Below are positions 5,461 through 7,566 of a stretch of 7,566 nt of DNA, one piece after another. The stretch is from NCBI GenBank assembly GCA_020050375.1, contig JAGVKR010000158.1, positions 1-7,566 on the forward strand, written 5' to 3'. The position numbers were made by a program, and so were the translations under genes. Below the pieces are notes generated by a model, which made no database searches, was not told the origin of the DNA, and was given only the letters and a program-made list of their open reading frames with translations. Position 1 is the stretch's first letter, and each line of letters starts with the position of its first letter. This stretch comes from Planctomycetales bacterium (lineage in GTDB: Bacteria > Planctomycetota > Planctomycetia > Planctomycetales > Planctomycetaceae).

Positions 5461-6414
5461 CTACGCCAGTGGCGGCAGCGAATCGAACACACGTCGCAGC
5501 AGCGTGGCACTTTCCAGCAAAGCGGCATTCTCCCGAGGGTGGAGCGTCAATGGGATTTTTTCCAAAACGCCAGAGCCTCCAATCACTTGTGGCAATGAAC
5601 AAGTGACGGGACCGCTACCACAGAGGTCCTCAAGCCGTGTGCAAACCGTCAGAATGGAACGTTGGTCGTGGACAATGACGTCGACGATTCGAGCCAAAGC
5701 CGCCCCGATTCCATAGTAGGTTGCCCCCTTCCCCTCGATGATGGTGTAGGCGGCCCGACGCACGTTTTGATCGATTTGTTCCTTGACGCTGTCGTCGAAC
5801 GTCAGCCCTCGTCCGCTGGCGAGCTCCTCAAGTTTCACGCCGCCAATCGTGGCCAGCGACCAGGTCAGCACTTCGGAGTCGCCGTGCTCGCCAAGGACAT
5901 AGGCATGGACGTGGCGGGCGTCGACCTTGAAATGGGTTCCCAGCAAAGTCCGAAAGCGAGCCGTATCGAGCGTTGTTCCGGAACCGAGCACACGGCAGGC
6001 GGGCACTCCGCACTGACCGGCATAGAATGTGGCGATGTGGGTCATCACATCGACCGGATTCGTGGCGATCACCAGCACCGCATTCGGCGCAGCCTTCAAA
6101 ACCGAGGGAATGACGCTGCGAAAAACGACGGCATTGCGTGCCAGCAATTGCAATCGGGTCTCGCCCGGCCGTTGACTGACACCGGCCGCAATAATGACCA
6201 CCTGACACTCGGACAGGTCTGCATAATCTCCCGCCGTGACCTGCAGGGGCCGGGCGAAAGGGACGGCGTGCTGCAAGTCGGCGGCCTCGGCCCGAGCCCG
6301 AGCGGCGTTCTGATCGACGAGGACGATCTCGCGTCCAATCCCCTGCATGACCATGGCGCAAGCAGCCGTGGATCCGACAAACCCGCTGCCGACAACTCCC
6401 ACACGCATCCCCAT
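5461..6414 (-). CDS. ldh: L-lactate dehydrogenase (317 aa, complete)
   Basis: Cytoplasmic NAD-dependent enzyme interconverting pyruvate and L-lactate, of the lactate/malate dehydrogenase family. The Rossmann motif GSGFVG is at residues 9-14, with Asp34 (LVD) for NAD ribose binding. The substrate loop reads [10 protein letters not shown] (78-87). The specificity residue is Gln81, as in lactate dehydrogenases, where malate dehydrogenases have Arg; Arg87 is the mobile-loop arginine. ATNP (117-120), Asp150 and Arg153 (TTLDTAR) and catalytic His177 in GEHGDSE complete the active site. The late segment [20 protein letters not shown] is typical of the lactate branch. Length is normal (about 310-320). 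The ATG at 6414 is supported by AGGA seven bases upstream; an ATG two codons later is possible. It is monocistronic, with a terminator at 5357-5401, and divergent from the efflux adaptor at 6751. A dyad at 6462-6479 lies about 50 bases upstream of the start. Confidence 0.95.
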   Translation of the reverse strand: MGMRVGVVGSGFVGSTAACAMVMQGIGREIVLVDQNAARARAEAADLQHAVPFARPLQVTAGDYADLSECQVVIIAAGVSQRPGETRLQLLARNAVVFRSVIPSVLKAAPNAVLVIATNPVDVMTHIATFYAGQCGVPACRVLGSGTTLDTARFRTLLGTHFKVDARHVHAYVLGEHGDSEVLTWSLATIGGVKLEELASGRGLTFDDSVKEQIDQNVRRAAYTIIEGKGATYYGIGAALARIVDVIVHDQRSILTVCTRLEDLCGSGPVTCSLPQVIGGSGVLEKIPLTLHPRENAALLESATLLRRVFDSLPPLA

Positions 6415-6461
6415 TCGAGATTCCTCACACGACTGCCAGCGACCGGAATGCGTCGGCCAAA

Positions 6462-6479
6462 TCGGTCGAACGCGACCGA
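6462..6479. promoter_or_regulatory. Perfect dyad TCGGTCG-AACG-CGACCGA, candidate operator
   Basis: Seven-base half-sites separated by four bases, 18 bp overall, in the size range of helix-turn-helix dimer operators. It lies 48-65 bases upstream of the ldh ATG. Its CGGTC/GACCG core also appears in the dyad before the beta-barrel gene (5301-5335), although spacing differs. A hairpin in the ldh leader is the alternative. Confidence 0.4.
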
Positions 6480-6608
6480 ATTGTCGATCGTCAATCGGCG
6501 TTTATCAAGGCTCGGAGTCGGATCGGCGATGTACGATGCTTGAGAATCGGGCGATTGTAGAAACAAGTGCCGGCCGATAGAGTGTGTCTTCAAGGTGGTG
6601 GAGTGGCC

Positions 6609-6647
6609 CGGATCGCTATGCAGCAGAACACTGCCGAGAGCGATCCG
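6609..6647 (+). repeat. Long stem-loop, 9-bp plus 4-bp stems, upstream of the efflux adaptor
   Basis: CGGATCGCT (6609-6617) and AGCGATCCG (6639-6647) are perfect inverted repeats 21 bases apart. Inside them GCAG (6620-6623) pairs with CTGC (6631-6634). The result is a 13-base-pair stem with one internal loop. It ends 104 bases before the adaptor's ATG. No T tract follows, so it is not a simple terminator; it is a structured leader or a protein-binding site. Confidence 0.5.
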
Positions 6648-6686
6648 TCCCCAGTGGACGCCGATCGTCGGAATGGCACGGATTCT

Positions 6687-6706
6687 TCGAAGGGAATCTC
6701 CCTCGA
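6687..6706 (+). repeat. Compact hairpin in the leader of the efflux adaptor gene
   Basis: TCG (6687-6689) and AGGGA (6691-6695) pair with TCCCT (6699-6703) and CGA (6704-6706) around ATC, with A6690 bulged. Eight base pairs, 45 bases before the ATG at 6751 and about 30 bases upstream of the GGAG at 6737-6740. It would be in the mRNA leader if the promoter lies further upstream. Confidence 0.35.
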
Positions 6707-6750
6707 CTTCCAACGATGCGAACGCCGCAGACAGTCGGAGTTGAATCGCC

Positions 6751-7566
6751 ATGAACCGTCCATTTCGCGTTTCCACCTGCCTCACGGTGGCACTCGCATT
6801 GAATTTGGTTTCGTCGGGATGTGATCATTCGCGCGCTGCCCCGGCGACGCAGAAGCTGCCGCCGGCCATGGTGATCGTCAGCCAACCGGTGGTGAAAGAA
6901 ATCGTCGATCACGTCGACTTCACCGGTCGGACCGAAGCCGCTGAAACGATTGAGATCCGCGCGCGCGTCGCCGGATTTCTGAAGGCCGTGACGTTCGAGC
7001 CGGGCAGCGAAGTCGTCGAGGGAGATCCGCTTTACCAGATCGACCCACGGCAATACGACGCCGACCTGGACGCGGCGAAGGCGGCGCTCGCGAGCTCTCT
7101 GGCGGCGCAGTACAAGGCGACGACAGACTTCAAGCGGATGGAGGAACTGAAGAAGCGCGGAGCCGCCAGTCAGGAGGAATTCGATCGCACCGACGCCGCC
7201 AGGAAAGAGGCCGATGCCAATGTGGAATCGGCGCTGGCCAAAGTCAAACGCGCGCAACTGGATGTCGACTTCACCCGAATTGCCGCACCGATCTCGGGCA
7301 AGATCAGCCGCACGCTCATCGACCAGGAGAATCTGGTCAACGCCGACACCACGAAACTGACGACGCTCGTCTCCGTCGACCCGATGCACGTCTACTTCGA
7401 TGTCGACGAACGGACGATTCTGACCATCGGACAGCGGGTCCGCGAGGGGACGCTCGAGTCGAGAGAGTCCACCACTGTGATTGTTCTACTGGGACTGGCC
7501 GTCGACGACGGTTTTCCCCATCGCGGCACATTGGACTTCGTCGACAATCGCGTCGACCCGAACACG
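6751..7566 (+). CDS. RND-type efflux periplasmic adaptor lipoprotein (membrane fusion protein), 5' part, 272 codons
   Basis: AcrA/MexA-type adaptor that would bridge an inner-membrane RND pump to an outer-membrane channel. The signal peptide ends in the lipobox VSSGC, with Cys24 as the lipid anchor. Residues about 46-75 (QPVVKEIVDHVDFTGRTEAA, then IRARVAGFL) and GSEVVEGDPLYQIDPRQY (85-102) form the first half of the lipoyl domain. An Ala/Lys-rich helical hairpin spans about 103-172. TRIAAPISGKISR (175-187) starts the second lipoyl half, and the beta-barrel begins near VDPMHVYFDVDE (209-220). The frame is open to the last base, so 100 or more residues and the expected RND pump gene lie beyond the window. 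The ATG is supported by GGAG ten bases upstream. Substrate (drug, metal, other) cannot be told from this part. It is divergent from ldh and shares the structured region 6415-6750. Confidence 0.93.
   Translation, partial: MNRPFRVSTCLTVALALNLVSSGCDHSRAAPATQKLPPAMVIVSQPVVKEIVDHVDFTGRTEAAETIEIRARVAGFLKAVTFEPGSEVVEGDPLYQIDPRQYDADLDAAKAALASSLAAQYKATTDFKRMEELKKRGAASQEEFDRTDAARKEADANVESALAKVKRAQLDVDFTRIAAPISGKISRTLIDQENLVNADTTKLTTLVSVDPMHVYFDVDERTILTIGQRVREGTLESRESTTVIVLLGLAVDDGFPHRGTLDFVDNRVDPNT

Larger units (their letters stand above)
6415..6750. other. 336-bp divergent control region between ldh and the efflux adaptor
   Basis: No gene is supported here; a plus-strand frame beginning at a GTG at 6567 overlaps the efflux adaptor start and has no family character. 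The region carries three dyads (6462-6479, 6609-6647, 6687-6706) and several short CGATCG-type palindromes. On the minus strand TACAAT (near 6555-6560) is a possible -10 for ldh, and on the plus strand TTGTCG (6481-6486) and TTATCA (6502-6507) are a poor 15-base-spaced pair, so no promoter is called with confidence. Confidence 0.5.

Noticed and set aside
5461..6414. Malate dehydrogenase instead of lactate dehydrogenase
   Set aside because: The specificity position before RPGETR is Gln81, not Arg, and the GATYYGIG helix segment is of the lactate type.
5662..6543. Plus-strand open frame of 293 codons over ldh
   Set aside because: Antisense to a complete lactate dehydrogenase with all catalytic residues.
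6567..6824. Small plus-strand frame (85 codons, GTG start) ahead of the efflux adaptor
   Set aside because: It overlaps the adaptor's start out of frame, runs through two hairpins, and has no recognisable features.
6616..7389. Minus-strand open frame over the efflux adaptor
   Set aside because: The plus strand encodes a clear lipoprotein adaptor in an unbroken frame to the window end.

Overview
The window most likely comes from a planctomycete (Planctomycetia) chromosome. This is inferred from GC-rich, codon-biased DNA, weak or variable Shine-Dalgarno sites, an FHA protein with a long disordered tail, and an Nramp-like transporter with an N-terminus of a kind I associate with that phylum. 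No rRNA, tRNA, CRISPR array, transposase or phage gene is visible. It reads as a chromosomal housekeeping/accessory mixture, not a mobile island.

Layout, left to right. (1) 54-242, minus: a 62-residue single-pass membrane protein with a Tat-like RRRFFK start. A perfect AGGAGG at the window edge predicts a second minus-strand gene starting just outside. (2) 243-712: a gene-free stretch with a minus-strand intrinsic terminator, a strong dyad, a plus-strand terminator-like hairpin and a good sigma70-type promoter. (3) 713-1729, plus: FHA-domain protein. (4) 1737-3179, minus: Nramp-like transporter whose DPGN metal-site motif reads GGGE. It is translationally coupled (TGAATG) to (5) 3180-3674, minus: a small lipoprotein. 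The pair has its own promoter at 3744-3772. (6) 3863-5254, minus: a secreted outer-membrane beta-barrel of the Phenol_MetA_deg-like 'transporter' group, with a long dyad upstream. (7) 5461-6414, minus: L-lactate dehydrogenase with an intrinsic terminator behind it. (8) 6415-6750: divergent control region containing three hairpins or dyads. (9) 6751-7566, plus: the first 272 codons of a lipoprotein RND-type efflux adaptor, cut by the window end.

How the genes fit together. The lipoprotein and Nramp-like transporter are one transcription unit. The beta-barrel, the Nramp-like carrier and the efflux adaptor are all envelope transport parts and may reflect a metal or solute handling neighbourhood, but the beta-barrel and the adaptor are separate transcription units, so this is only a contextual guess. 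Lactate dehydrogenase and the adaptor are divergently transcribed and share a structured 336-bp region. I see no convincing wholly new system. The points most worth checking are the altered metal-site motif of the Nramp-like protein, its coupled lipoprotein, the stunted Rieske-like small protein and the unusually structured noncoding regions.
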